From positions 40,335,511-40,399,510 of the forward strand of contig NC_092686.1 of assembly GCF_964275005.1 (NCBI RefSeq): a stretch of 64,000 bases of DNA. Direction: 5' to 3'. The notes under the pieces were generated by a model. The model worked only from the letters and a program-made list of their open reading frames with translations, made no database searches and was not told where the DNA came from. Source of the stretch: Diadema setosum. Lineage: Eukaryota; Echinodermata; Echinoidea; Diadematoida; Diadematidae. Positions 1 to 11,864 of the stretch are shown one piece after another; the first letter of the stretch is position 1; every line of letters begins with the position of its first letter. A program made the position numbers and the translations under genes.

Positions 1-307
1 TATTCAGGGGAATCAATGTAACCATTTAACATTTTCCTCTTGCTTTAACAGTTCAATACCTATTTTGCATTCATTAATTTTTGCGGTGGCGGGCAAAACT
101 CAGTCCCTTTTTTTTTGTGGTATAAGCAGTAACTAAGCTACAGAATTGCAGACAAGTTGAAGTTAAAGTATGATTCCCCGTGATTTTCTGTACGTTTAAA
201 TTGACTTTAGCAAAAAGTAAAGATTTATTTAAATACTATGATAGACATTATTGAAATGATATGCAATGTAGATAAAGTGAAAGAAAGTTATGGAATTTCG
301 AGTTTCA

Positions 308-520
308 TACTGTAAATGTGGAAATTTTCGCGGTGATGAAATTTTCGCGCATTTCGCGCAACCAGAAACAAGCACGAAAATAAAAGCACGTGAATATTTT
401 TGCATGCGGTATGTTCCAGTGGTTGATGTCTTGATTCTGCGGAATTAAAAACTTGCGAAACTCTTTTCGTCTAGCCGAGCGCGAAAAATTAGCCGCACAA
501 AAATGTCCACTTTTACAGTA
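308..520. mobile_element. TA-flanked MITE with TACTGTAAA ends
   Basis: Ends TACTGTAAATGTGG and its near complement at 507-520. The interior is rich in CGCGAAA/TTTCGCG. Same end type as 25497, 16208 and 58771; no ORF of note. Confidence 0.6.
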
Positions 521-682
521 TTCGTGTGTCTGTACTTAATAAGGATATTGGTGTTTGGTAAATGGTATGAAAGTTAGCTGAGGTGATAATGTCATTAATT
601 CACATTCAACTGGTTTGTGCACAAAAGTATGAAACTCTTTTTGCCCATTTAAACTTGGCTACAACATCCCTAATACCACCAA

Positions 683-927
683 TACTGTATACGCTGAATA
701 TTTCGCAAGATTTTTATTATTGCGAATTTCGCGAGTTAGGTGCTATTGGTGAAATTAAAGACACGCGAAAATATTGGCTCTGATCCCGATGTGAATGTAA
801 CATACACGTGTTCACTTCTCTGTTCCAGTGCAGGACTCCACGATCGCGAATTTAACCACTCGCGAAATTGTCGGGAGTTCCTGATTCGCGGAATTTTAGA
901 CTCGCGAAATATATGGCGTATACAGTA
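683..927. mobile_element. 245-bp MITE, TACTGTATACGC ends (copy A)
   Basis: Perfect 12-bp inverted ends TACTGTATACGC / GCGTATACAGTA, consistent with a TA target duplication. The interior carries several TCGCGAA words. Copies B (19804-20063) and C (61635-61878, inverted) share its interior. Confidence 0.75.
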
Positions 928-2339
928 AGTTACATTGTAATTATTGCTGTGTTATGTATCGTATCATAACAAATAAATGGTGCAAAGGATTAGTTGCTGT
1001 CCTTTTTTATGTTGATATCAAAACAAAGATAAGTAAAAAATTTAGTGAAGATATCTATTTGTAAGTCAGTGGAAGAATGTGGAATGATAGCATCATAATC
1101 ATATTTATCATGTACACTGTAATTGCTGCCAATAACTGATTGTAAAAAATGTGCAAAACTTTCAACTCTGTACCACTTTCTCATGTCAGAGTCCAGGTTT
1201 TCTGAATCCTGTAACAGGATGTCTATTTTGTTTTGTTTTTGTTTTTGTCTTTTCTTTTGGCATGCATTTCATTTCATAAGTCTGTTATGAAAAATGGAAT
1301 GGTATTGTGAAGTTTTTCCATTGCATGTAACCAGCCAGCCAACCAGGTCTAAATGTCCAAAGAGAAGCATTGGCTTCTCAGGCAGATAAAGAGCTGTTGA
1401 GCTCTCACAGGAGGAAATGACTTTTCACTCTGCTGCCCTCTACTGATGACTGTGGCTATTGCGTTGTTCTTGTTATTGTTGTTGAGTACCTGTGCACGCT
1501 CTGGGGCTTTAGATATATTTTGTCAGTTACATTGTGTCTTTTCACTTATAGCCATTATTTTCCACAAGAGTTGTACTTCCAATCTATTCCCTGCTTTAGT
1601 CATTGATATTGTGTACATCAGACAAGCAGTCAAAAGTCAGAAATACGTGTACCTTTTGATGCACTTAAGCGAGTCCGAGAAATCTGGCACATGATCATTG
1701 AATTGTAAAATGTGAGCATATTCTCTCTAAATTTACATGTATGCAGCAAAGTCTGAAGGTGCAACCAGTCATAATTTCCTGATATCATCAAATTTTGAAA
1801 TCATTCCATTTTTGACTGGTGATTGCTCAAACTTGCACATATGTAAGTAAAAGTTCAAAGTAAATGTTAAAAGGGAATATTATATTTTTTAAAACACACT
1901 TTGTTATTGACATTGTACACATGTACACATACATGTTGATTCCTGTTTTGTTAATGTTTGCTAATTTCTATCTTTCAGTTGAAAATTATTGAGTCAGTTA
2001 AATTCACAAAAAATATATCTGAATTTTGGTATGGTGCAACTGTACTTGCAACTTCCAATATCCAGTTTTGTGACTAAGGCATTTCATAGATTCACAAAAA
2101 TAATGCAAATACAATCGTGTACAAAAGTGCAGGAAAAGATGTGATATTTCAAAAACAAATGTCAGTTTTCTGAACTGCAAATATGGTTTTAAAGACCTAA
2201 TAAAATGCTTGTAAAATTTTTTAATATGCAAAAGAAATGTAAAATATATATCATGATTATCAATGTAAATATGTTGTCAGTGTCGTTCCGGTTTTCATCG
2301 CTTCTAGAAACTCCCCCAAATATCACATTTTTGGAGGAC
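928..2339. other. Intergenic, nothing recognised
   Basis: AT-rich sequence with short spurious ORFs only; no domain, repeat structure or RNA that I can support. Confidence 0.6.
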
Positions 2340-3110
2340 CCCGTTGCAGCTTTTGCGAAAAAGATAGTCACGTGACCAACACCCCTGAACGGATTGATGA
2401 CGTATAAGCACGGAGTTGTGCTCAGTTAGCAGACGCCGCTCAGCACAAGCACTCAGATTACTAGCTTGGTACACGCGCGTACACGATAGCTAGCCCGGCC
2501 AGGCCCGGGCCCCGCGGGATGTGCGCTCCCGGTCGACACACTGACTGTCGACATGTACGCATTACCACGTACATTATCACTAAGTTAGCTTGCACAGATA
2601 CCTGGTACCTCGAGCATAATGTCTTCCCCTATATGGGTAAACTTCGACAATGATGATGATGATGAAGACTGCAGCTCTGACGATAGCGGAGAGGAAGAGG
2701 AGGCACATGAAGTTGAAGGGGAAAATGGGGAGGGAGAGGCAGCCGATGAACCAGAACGTTATCGTGGGGCTGCACCTTACCGATATGAACCAGCTGCATC
2801 TCACCCGGTAACCGCTGCCAGTGCAAGAGCGTATGAACATGGCACCAAGCCCGAGAATAGACCTCACGGAAACGATCGCCTGGGAAATACAGAGCGGTAT
2901 GTCTGGTATGCCCCATATAGTTTAACGTTAGAAAGGATATACTGTATTCTACATGATTGACATTGTAAGTTGTAACTGTCTAGTTTGTAGTAAGTAGATT
3001 AGAAGAACAGGCCCAGCTCGCTCACAAAGTGAGCGGCTACTCCGGCCGCAGCAAGCAAGCGGGAGCGTCCCGGCCGTGGCCTGGCCCGTCGGCCGGCGCT
3101 TACAAGTTAA
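2340..3110. promoter_or_regulatory. CpG-rich promoter-like block
   Basis: GC and CpG content rises sharply against the AT-rich surroundings (for example 2460-2540 and 3000-3105). It contains the start of the acidic orphan exon. No TATA box is evident. Probably the start region of the gene reading rightwards at 2619. Confidence 0.5.
2619..2896 (+). CDS. Likely first coding exon of a P2RX7-intracellular-domain-like protein (orphan exon)
   Basis: ATG with 92 full codons up to a donor-like GCG|GTATGT at 2897. Residues 9-46 are highly acidic (Asp/Glu tract); PYRYEP lies at 53-58 and RLGNTE at 87-92. In invertebrate proteins carrying the zinc-binding domain related to the P2RX7 C-terminus, an acidic start, a PY-x-(F/Y)EP motif and an RLGNT-type motif come just before a Cys-rich WCxCGxC segment. 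Here the exon ends exactly where the Cys-rich part would begin. I could not find the next exon between here and 5.4 kb, so the gene may have a long intron or be a fragment. It sits in a CpG-rich block, and the other two overlapping ORFs are on the opposite strand and look like shadows. Confidence 0.5.
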
Positions 3111-3290
3111 ACTACCAGTAGTAGTCTAGTAGTAGATCTAGTAGCAGTCTACTAGTAGTTATAGTAGTCTACTAGTAGTAGTAGTCTACTAGTACTACTA
3201 CTAGTAGTAGTACTATTACCACTACGGCACTAGGTCCAGTAGACTAGTAAGTAGTAATAGCAGAATCTATGGTAGTAGTACAAAGGCTAC
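3110..3290. repeat. TAG/CTA trinucleotide-like microsatellite
   Basis: About 150 bp of interrupted TAG and CTA triplets, self-complementary in places (ACTAGTAGT runs). Confidence 0.85.
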
Positions 3291-3512
3291 ACTCTAACGC
3301 CTAACGGTTTAGGGGGATATGTTGTTACAGGGTGGGTCGTGGCTAAAAAAAAAAAAAATAAAAAACAAAAAGGCCTTACCAGTTTCCCATAGATTCTAGT
3401 CAGTTTCTGCAATATGATCAGTAATTTAGATGCGTCATTTTCTAAGAAAAACGATACCAAGAATGATCGTCAATTTTGGTCGAGTAGTTTTTGTTTTATG
3501 CTAAAAATCATA

Positions 3513-3965
3513 CTGTGGAAGGAAGCCCAAACGCCGTGCTTATCTACCGATGAATGCCACGGTGGGGCTAGGCTGGATTCACGAGTAGGTCTAGGCCTAT
3601 AAAGCAGGCGAGTCGCCGTAGTATTAGTACAGACACGCAGTGGTGGTGGGGCTATCGTGAAATAGGCCCCACCGCAGTGCGCGTGCATCGTACCCGTGCG
3701 TTTATAGCAAGCAAGGGTAGGCCCTCCTAGGGATTAAGGTTAGGTAGGGTTGTATTTATGGTTAGATTGGTCGTTAAATTAGTCGAGCCGAGGGCCATAT
3801 TATGAAGTCATTTTCGCCGCATTCACGAGTATTCACTGTGGAAGGCCGCCGCACCGCCGTGCTTACCTACCGAGATGAACGCCACACGGTGGGGCTGAAA
3901 CAGGCGAGTCGCCGTAGTATTACTATTAGTACAGACACGCAGTGGTAGGGCCTATTTCACGAGTT
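3513..3965 (+). repeat. Diverged direct duplication of about 130 bp
   Basis: The block at 3513-3656 recurs at about 3835-3965. Shared parts include GCAGGCGAGTCGCCGTAGTA and ACAGACACGCAGTGGT. The copies differ by substitutions and small indels. Confidence 0.75.
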
Positions 3966-4079
3966 TGCCGAAAATAATGGATATCCAAGCGTACCACAGT
4001 TGTAATCTGTATTATTGGCAGTATTAAATCCGATACAGTTCATTAAATATTCTTTTGTCTAAAGGCTTAGCCAATTACA

Positions 4080-4310
4080 ATAGTGCAGCGCAGCACCTGC
4101 TGTGCGCTCGCTAGCTCGCTCCCCCGCCATTACCCGGCCAGCGCTAGCCAGTGCAGCCGCCGCCGGCCGGCTGTCGCTGCGCTGCGCTAGTAGCATAGCC
4201 TTGCCAGCTCGCTGGCTACGGCTAGACTGTACTGGTCGTGAACGACTCGACTCCGTTCTTAGACGTCATCACAATTTAGAAGTGATAGTGCGCCGCATGC
4301 GGTGAAAGTA
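4080..4310. promoter_or_regulatory. Second CpG-rich island
   Basis: Short GC-rich block with GCTAGC/GCTCGC repeats and an AGACGTCATCA site resembling a CRE. It lies 1.2 kb upstream of the MSRB3-like start at 5493 and could hold its transcription start; no direct proof. Confidence 0.35.
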
Positions 4311-4570
4311 TAGCAAGTTTTCCAAAACCGAGGAAATTGCATCCATTATGTTAACAAATATAGAGCAAAATTCAGAACAGTAAAAAACCCCGCACAACCA
4401 TAGAATTACTTAGAATTTAACATTTAATATTATTGCATCATTGAGAAAAAAATGCCTAAACCATTTTATTAGGTCTTTAAACTTGTATAATTGCAAACTG
4501 TATGATTTTTAATAAAAATGATTGTTGTCTTGAGATTTGATTGTCAAGCTAATTTTTGTATCCCAACTAT

Positions 4571-4821
4571 GCTGGCATATTTAAATCATCATGTTCATTG
4601 TGGTTGAAAAACAAAACAAAACAACAAATTCAAAATTTTAATGTGATAAGATTGCCAGCATCCATCTTACATCTGGGTATAGGTAACAAAATGATTTGCT
4701 GGCATATTTAAATCATCATGTTCATTGTGGTTGAAAAAAACTAAACAACAAATTCAAAATTTTAATGTGATAAGATTGCCAGCATCCATCCAACATCTGG
4801 GTATAGGTAACAAAATGATTT
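4571..4821 (+). repeat. Tandem duplication, period 127 bp
   Basis: The block starting GCTGGCATATTTAAATCATC at 4571 is repeated at 4698 almost unchanged (differences in an A/C-rich stretch and one or two bases). Looks recent. Confidence 0.9.
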
Positions 4822-5109
4822 CTCCATATCTCCTTCAATTCTGTTTATTTTATTCTGTATCACTCCTCTTTGATTCTTCAAATATACCTGTTCACTGGTC
4901 CTTCTATTTCTTCATCTCATATATCTTCTTCCATATTCATTCCTATCCTTTTTTGTTCTTTTTGTTCTTTCCCTTTTCCTTATTTTCCCCAATGATGTTC
5001 TGTCATTTTTTCTTGCACATAAACCCAGCCATGTGTATGTTTCAGTAAACACTGTCATGTCACGTCACCATAATAATGCATGAGTGAACCGGGCTCGCCA
5101 GATACTAGT

Positions 5110-5225
5110 AATCTAAAGGCTCATCTAGTGGAGAGAGAGGGAAAGAGAGAGAGGGGAGAGAAGAGACTTCTGTACGAAAAGGTGTGGGCACACACACACA
5201 CACACATACACACACTGCATAAGAT
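5110..5225 (+). repeat. GA-rich tract and CA microsatellite
   Basis: A GAGAGA-rich run (5130-5165) followed by a (CA)n run around 5189-5215. It produces spurious ORFs on both strands. Confidence 0.85.
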
Positions 5226-5329
5226 ATGCACAGTCCCTGTTTTCTGTGCACACCATGTCTGGAGGACAGTGCAGTGTGCAATAGGCACATCACACAGAGC
5301 CAGCGCTCCTGCCGTATATATCTCCACCC

Positions 5330-5439
5330 AAGTCTCATCTCTCCCTCTTCTCATTCCCTTCCTTCCTCTCTTGCTCTGTCTTTCCTGCTTGCCTCTTTTA
5401 TACCGGCATTCCTCCTCTGCTCGGTGAGGAGCCTCTGAG
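5330..5439 (+). other. Pyrimidine tract and candidate acceptor before MSRB3-like exon 1
   Basis: About 90 bp of TC-rich sequence ends with AG at 5438-5439. If used as an acceptor, the frame of exon 1 would be extended upstream by 17 codons without a stop, encoding a hydrophobic segment. Confidence 0.35.
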
Positions 5440-5492
5440 GTTCTCATTGCATTGCTGCTGCTGTCCATGTCACCGTCGTGACGCTCATTAGC

Positions 5493-5553
5493 ATGTTTCG
5501 TTACATCGTGGATGTGCCCGATGGAGGCAAACCGGTCCCGAAGCGAAAATTCC
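5493..5553 (+). CDS. MSRB3: MSRB3-like coding exon 1
   Basis: Starts with ATG and runs 20 codons plus one base to a good donor (TTCC|GTGAGT). The last base C joins GA of exon 2 to make an Arg codon, which supports the pairing although the exon is not conserved enough to recognise alone. The reading frame remains open upstream to 5439 and would encode a hydrophobic stretch there; an in-frame TGA at 5436 and an AG at 5438-5439 preceded by a long pyrimidine tract suggest that this exon can also be entered by splicing. Confidence 0.7.
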
Positions 5554-8500
5554 GTGAGTAGAGAAAGATCCTCTTTTTGGCATTTGCCATTGGATGATCA
5601 CATGTTGTGATGATGGTGATATTCAGTGTATATTACATATACTGGCAATATATTATTACTGTTTATCTCGCAATGTCTGGAGATGTTCCCCTATCTCACA
5701 GCACTACGTGGTGCTGAAGTCGGTAGTGTGTCGCATCTGCCGGATATCTTGTCGTTAATGATGTGAGAAGCACTTTGCTGCAGTGATCATTTTTGCCTAA
5801 TCTGCACAGCACATATTTTTCCCTCCAAACTTGCATGCCTTTCACAATATGCTTATTACACATGGACATTATGTACCTATTCATGCATCTAGTGCTTCAT
5901 AACAGTGCTGTACTCAGCATTGACAAAGTCTGATCATTTTATGTCATTCTCTGTGATAACAGAGGTAGGGCAACCAAATAATGCCAGGCTTTGGTGGACT
6001 GCACATGTACTTCCTTGATGCAAATAAAGCTGGCACTGCTTTGTGCTAGCATTTCAAAGGCCATTGGGAATACCCTCTTTAATTTGCTCGCACCCATATT
6101 TTTGCAGTCAATGACGTACCACTCGTGTTGTATTGTAGTAGTGTCAACTCCAGCGACCTCCTCGACTTATTGACATAGTCATATTGAAGCAGATATAAAG
6201 CTGTGACTTTTGATGCATGAATAATATTTCTTCTCTCTCTCCCTCTTATTATAAATAAAAAATTTCATGCTGTAGGCCTACTACGTTATGGGATATTTAA
6301 GTAACCATAGTTGAGATAAAGAATTTTTAAAGTCATCATTATTGGTTAGGAGAGGAATTTGAATAGTAGAAATAAAAGTGTGTGTATATATAGTTAGAAC
6401 CATCATGCATTGATGAAGCTTTCAGTTTGGTGTATCACAGATGGCAGGAGTCTTCATATGCTTTGGCTGATGCACTTCTCAGGTGTTTCTGTAGTTTTAT
6501 TTCATGCGGAGTATGGAAATATTACCGATGGGGTACAAATCAAATGTTTAGAAGAAAATATGTAGGTCTACCACTATACCTTTTCATACTAAAGCAAAGC
6601 AAAGCAAAATAGAGGTGTCATTAACATTTATGTTACCATACCTTACATTGAAGAGATGGTGTAGTACTGGTTGAGGCGAGAGTTCCGGTTTTAACTTTTT
6701 GCAAGATACTTAGAAACCACTTTATAGAATGTTAAAGAGCATGCAATTCTAAGAGGAATTCAAAGTTTATTCGATGAAAATTAGTTTTGAAATGGCCGAG
6801 ATATCTAGAAATACAGTACTTGTAAAACAAAGCGGTCATGATAAAAGGTGGGTCCTTTTAAGAGGATTGCTCTTCTTTGGATATCTCGGCCATTTCAAAA
6901 CCAATTATCATCATATGAAGTTTGAATTCCTCTTAGAATTGTATGCTCTTTCATATTTCATAAGAGGTTTCTCATTATTTCCAAAGATCATCATTAAAAA
7001 AATGTTGGAAACCTGAAGCCCCAGTTCAACTGACACTTTACCATCCCTTTAACATAGCAAAAGTGTCATTGATAAATACTGCCTTTAATACAGATGTCAC
7101 ATTATATTGATTGCTCTGTATTTTGACTCTTGCACCAACATATTTCCCTTAATTTTGTTTGAAATGCCAAAGCATCACATTCCAGAGACAGCTTCATGTT
7201 GTGCTTTGGTGAGGTCCTTTAAACCTCATTTCTGTGATATGATCTTGTTGTTATAAGTTTTACTAATTTATGGCTAGTATTTCAAACACAAGATAGAACA
7301 ACAACTCTTTCATTTTTTAGCTATTTTTGTTTTTTATGTTTACATCTATTTTGGTTGGAGGATTTTTAGAATCCTTGTACTAGTAGTTTCTTTGTGATTA
7401 AGATCTTTATGGAAGATATAAGTTTCTGTCTAAATTTGGCAATAATTACCTCCACCAAGGGAGGAGGTTATGTTTTCATTGCCATTGGTTGTTTGTTTGT
7501 TTGTTTGTTTCCCGGTGTGCAAAATAACTCAAAAAGTTGTGAATGGATTTGAATGAAACTTTCGAGGAAAGTTGATAATGACACAAGGAATAGGTGATTA
7601 AATCTTGATATTGACCCAGGAATTTTGTGGATTTTTGAAGGATTAATCATTAATGAACGTAGGAGTTCAGACTGCACGTATTTGAGGTTTGCGCATACAT
7701 ATGCGCTCTAAGCATGTGCTCTGCTCAAGTAAGGCACAGCATAGCTGGAAGCTGATGATGTATACATACAAAATGCTTCTATATTGGGAAATTGAGTGAT
7801 TTTCAGCTGTGTGTATGGGTGGAAATGAGCTGCTTCATGGAGGTCTGCGCTGTCTAAGTGCTTTTCTAAAATATTTCTAGCAGTTTTTGTGCATATTCAA
7901 TCTTCCTCCTATATGCAGTAAAATTCAAAGGTGCCAATGTAATGATGACAATTAGTATATGATTATAGTTTTTAAAATGAAATTCTCCCAGGTCTGGATA
8001 AATGGTAAGAAAATTCAAATTACAGTCCATCTTTCTTTCACACTAATGCTATCCATGGCAACCTCATAGCTGTCCTACAGTTTGCTTGACACTTGCTTGA
8101 CTAAACTTGACATCTGATGGCTGAAAACAAAAAGTAAAACCTACAGAAATTGTTAACTGTTAAACCAGGGCCCTGTTCTAAGAAGAGTTATAATTGATTG
8201 TATAGCTGATTTCTATCATAAGTCTATGGCAGCCTGTGTGGTAAGGAAATTTATAATCGACTATATCTTTTGATGAAACGGGACCCAGAAATGTTCGCAG
8301 AGTCATTAATTGATTTTGAAATATGGCAGTCCTGAAAAATGCATGCATGGGACCAAATGCATTGCACTGTCATCTTTACTGAAGGCCTACCATACACACA
8401 ACCTCTATCTCCACCCTCCCCCCCCCCCCCAAAAAAAGGGGGGGGGTAAATGTTTTAAAATAAGAGGCAAAGGGGAAAGAGACAGAGAGGGAGGGGAGAG

Positions 8501-11500
8501 AACAAGAAATTGCAGAGAGGAGGGAAAAAGAGAAAGAATGAGAAAAGAGGGAGAGAGATGAGAGAGAAGGAGAGTACTATAAATCATAGGCAGATGAGAG
8601 AGAAGGAGAGTACTATAAATCATAGGCATATGAAGGAAGAAGAGAGTTGAAGGAGCAGCTGTTTTACAGAGTGCTGAATTCTGGTATAGAGTGGACAATC
8701 CTAGAGCTGGTTTTTGACGTGGGTAATCAGTGATGCACAGGTGGACTTTCAAGAGGAATCTGATTGTCAGCAGAACTAGGTCAAGCATGCACACACAGTG
8801 AACATACAATGTTTGACCTGTCTGTTGCCATCATCAAAGCAGGGAGGTGCTTCCCTGATCAAAGGTTAGCAATTGTATGTAGGCATAGTCTCCCGTCTAA
8901 AATGTGTTTTTCTATCATAATCTAACAACTTTCTACATAATTGAAATTGATTCACGTTTCCTTTCGTTCAGTTTGCAAGATCATGTTAAAGGCATAATTT
9001 ACCATTTGCAGATGAAACCATCAGTGCTCTAAAATAGTTCTAAAATGTGAGTTAGGGATAGAAACAACCACTGTCAAAATTTGAATCCGTATAATCGATG
9101 TTAAGTGTTGTTAAATACACAAAATGTGAACAATAGTTATAATAGAAATGTTTCCAGACTAAACCGTGTACAGTTACGGTTTATTGAGAAAAACCCTGAT
9201 ATCTCCTTATATTTTAGGTTTCATTGCAAATATTTCATATGGTAGGATGTTTTATGATACAACAGACCTACACATATGCATCAAATGTGATATCTTGAAC
9301 ATTTATGAAATCACTGCTCCCAAAGGTAAACTGGACCTTTAATAAGAAAGTACTCAAATATTCTGTATTCTCTGTGTTTATATTTCTTAGAACTAAAAAA
9401 AAAAGAGAGAAATATTACATTTAACAGAGTGCTTTTGCAACCTGTCCCCTCCAAGAGTAATGATTGCAATAAAGCAGGGCACAATCAAACTCCCCCCAAA
9501 ATACAAATTTTGATTGAGTTTTATTAGTTGTGAACAATTTGCTGGCAACTATTGACAGAGAATAAAGGCAGTGAAATACATGTATTTATTGGTACAATTA
9601 ACTGATTGATTTTTTTTTTTTCATTTGGCAACATGCAGCATGTCTTAAACCTATTTTTTTTTTTCAAAGGGTGTGTCAAGTCCATAATTGCAGTATTAGC
9701 TGTGATAAATCTATCATACATAATGTTTTCATCTGCTACCATGTAAAAAATGTAAGTATTTCAAAGAGAGCATATCATGGAAGAACAAGAGAGAAAAAAA
9801 AAACTACATGTATTAACAATGTTCATTGAGTAAGATCATTCAAGCTCTGTACAACATTGACAGAACTTCATTTCTTCAGATGAGCTGATTGAACCACCCT
9901 TGGGAGACAGGTATTGTTCTGTGACAATGAAGAATCCATTAGTATAGATAGATGAGTGGGTGCAATGTAAACATTGTCATTTGGCCACATTTGAATGCTC
10001 ACCAGTACAAAAGGGCTTGCAGGGGACCTGTCGTGCTACGTCGCGAGACAATTAGTTGAGTAATTGCACTTCCCTTATCTAAGTAATGCTCTTCATTACA
10101 TCTGCCTTCACCTTGAATTTAGAGATGACATTCCATCACCATGGATTCGTTTTGTTCGTTTTGTAATAATAAATGTGAAGTCTGTAATTGTGTGCAAGCA
10201 ACTTCATGCTGCAATTAATTTTGTAGTCTGGGTGGTTGTGCAATCTTCTGTGTTGCTAACTGACTTTTTTTTATTGGCATTGCATTGCAGAAGATTTAAA
10301 TGCATATTTCCTTCTCAACTTTGAAAAAATTTGTTTTCAATTTCATTTGTTTTTCATATACACTGAATATATTTGTTGTAACCAATTAAACTCAATCTTT
10401 TGTCAAAATATGATATGCAGTGGATTACAAATTAGAATTAATCATGATTTTTGCCACAAACTCTTCTTGGACATGAAGAGTTACTGTACCAGGTAACTTT
10501 GGTTTTAACCAAAATGAAATATAGCATGCATACTGCATTGTGAGACTGTTACAGTGTATGTAAGGTATAAGTACAACATGATATGCTTTCTTTTCTTGAT
10601 CAATACCATTCAGACATTCATTTCTTTGTGTGAATGCCATTAAATATCCCATCTTTTCAAATGCAACAACCAAGAGTGAGCGTCGCGCTCTAAGGACCCC
10701 ACTTTGTTTGCTCTGTCCACCCCCAAAATGTTGACACTGAGTGCCCGGTGTGTTGGGCAGCATCCAGAATATGGTGCAATTCAGCACGCCGTAGTCGTCT
10801 GACATTTTCCCCCAACTCGTTTGCAGGCAAACTGTACGGATGTGCCGTCGATGTGGCCCTTTTGTTTTTCAGGGAGAAATGTTTGAAAATTTATCGATCT
10901 TATCCTGTCAAAATTGGCATCCTTCCCACTCTTGCACAGCACCTCACCAATTCTCTGGTGAAATTGTTACACTTCTTGCGTGTCATCAAAGTAATTGTTG
11001 TGTAGAAAGAGATGTTTTCTCTCTTTATGAGAGGAAGAAGAGGTGTTCATACTGACAGCTTTCATTGTCATTGATGCAGAGTTAATGATAGTTACAATAG
11101 CCAGAGCTCTTCAGTATTTTCTCTCTGTATAAAAGTTACACATTGTAGACACCAAGAATTTTCCATCATGGTGATATTTATCATAAAATGACAGTATCTT
11201 TCATATTGGACGGATGCTACAATACCTTGATACACTGTGTTCATACTAGTATTCTAAACGTATAATATGTTGGAGGGCTTCTTATTACAGACTCAACATC
11301 TGTAGACAGTGATTTCAGCTTTTCACAGGGACCCGTGTTTAATTAAATACATCGTACAATTTGACATTTTACTAACTTAACCATATAATGCTGAAACATG
11401 CAGTAATATGTAGCACCTCTTTAATGTACAATTGTAAGCCCTCTCAACTTTTTTTTTAACTTCCGATGAAGTTATCAGGTAAGGCACAAAATATAGGCCT

Positions 11501-11831
11501 AGGTTGTAAAATTTTACCTACATTTTAAAATCACACCATGTTCAAGTAACTAGGCTCAGAATTGCTTAAAGATTCTTAGGATTAATTCAAACTGTATTTA
11601 TTTATTAATTCATTTACATTTGTTCTCATGATTTTGAATTACAGGTGCCTTCTACAGTTACTTCAAGGCAGAATATATTAAACTGAATGTTTGAAAGGTC
11701 GGGTAACATTCCATGGAATGTTTGAATATGACGTGTAAGTTTTCAGCATGAATCATGGACTCCAGGCACTGTATGGCTAGACTTGTGACATTTGCAAATG
11801 AGTCATTATTGTACAAACATACACACACATG

Positions 11832-11864
<33 letters not shown>

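Noticed and set aside
5080..5468. 115-residue ORFs on both strands
   Set aside because: They run through GA and CA simple repeats, have no conserved motif, and overlap the pyrimidine tract before MSRB3-like exon 1.
10748..11055. Possible exon encoding CRRCGPF
   Set aside because: Only a short CxxC-like word, with no paired splice signals or conserved context.
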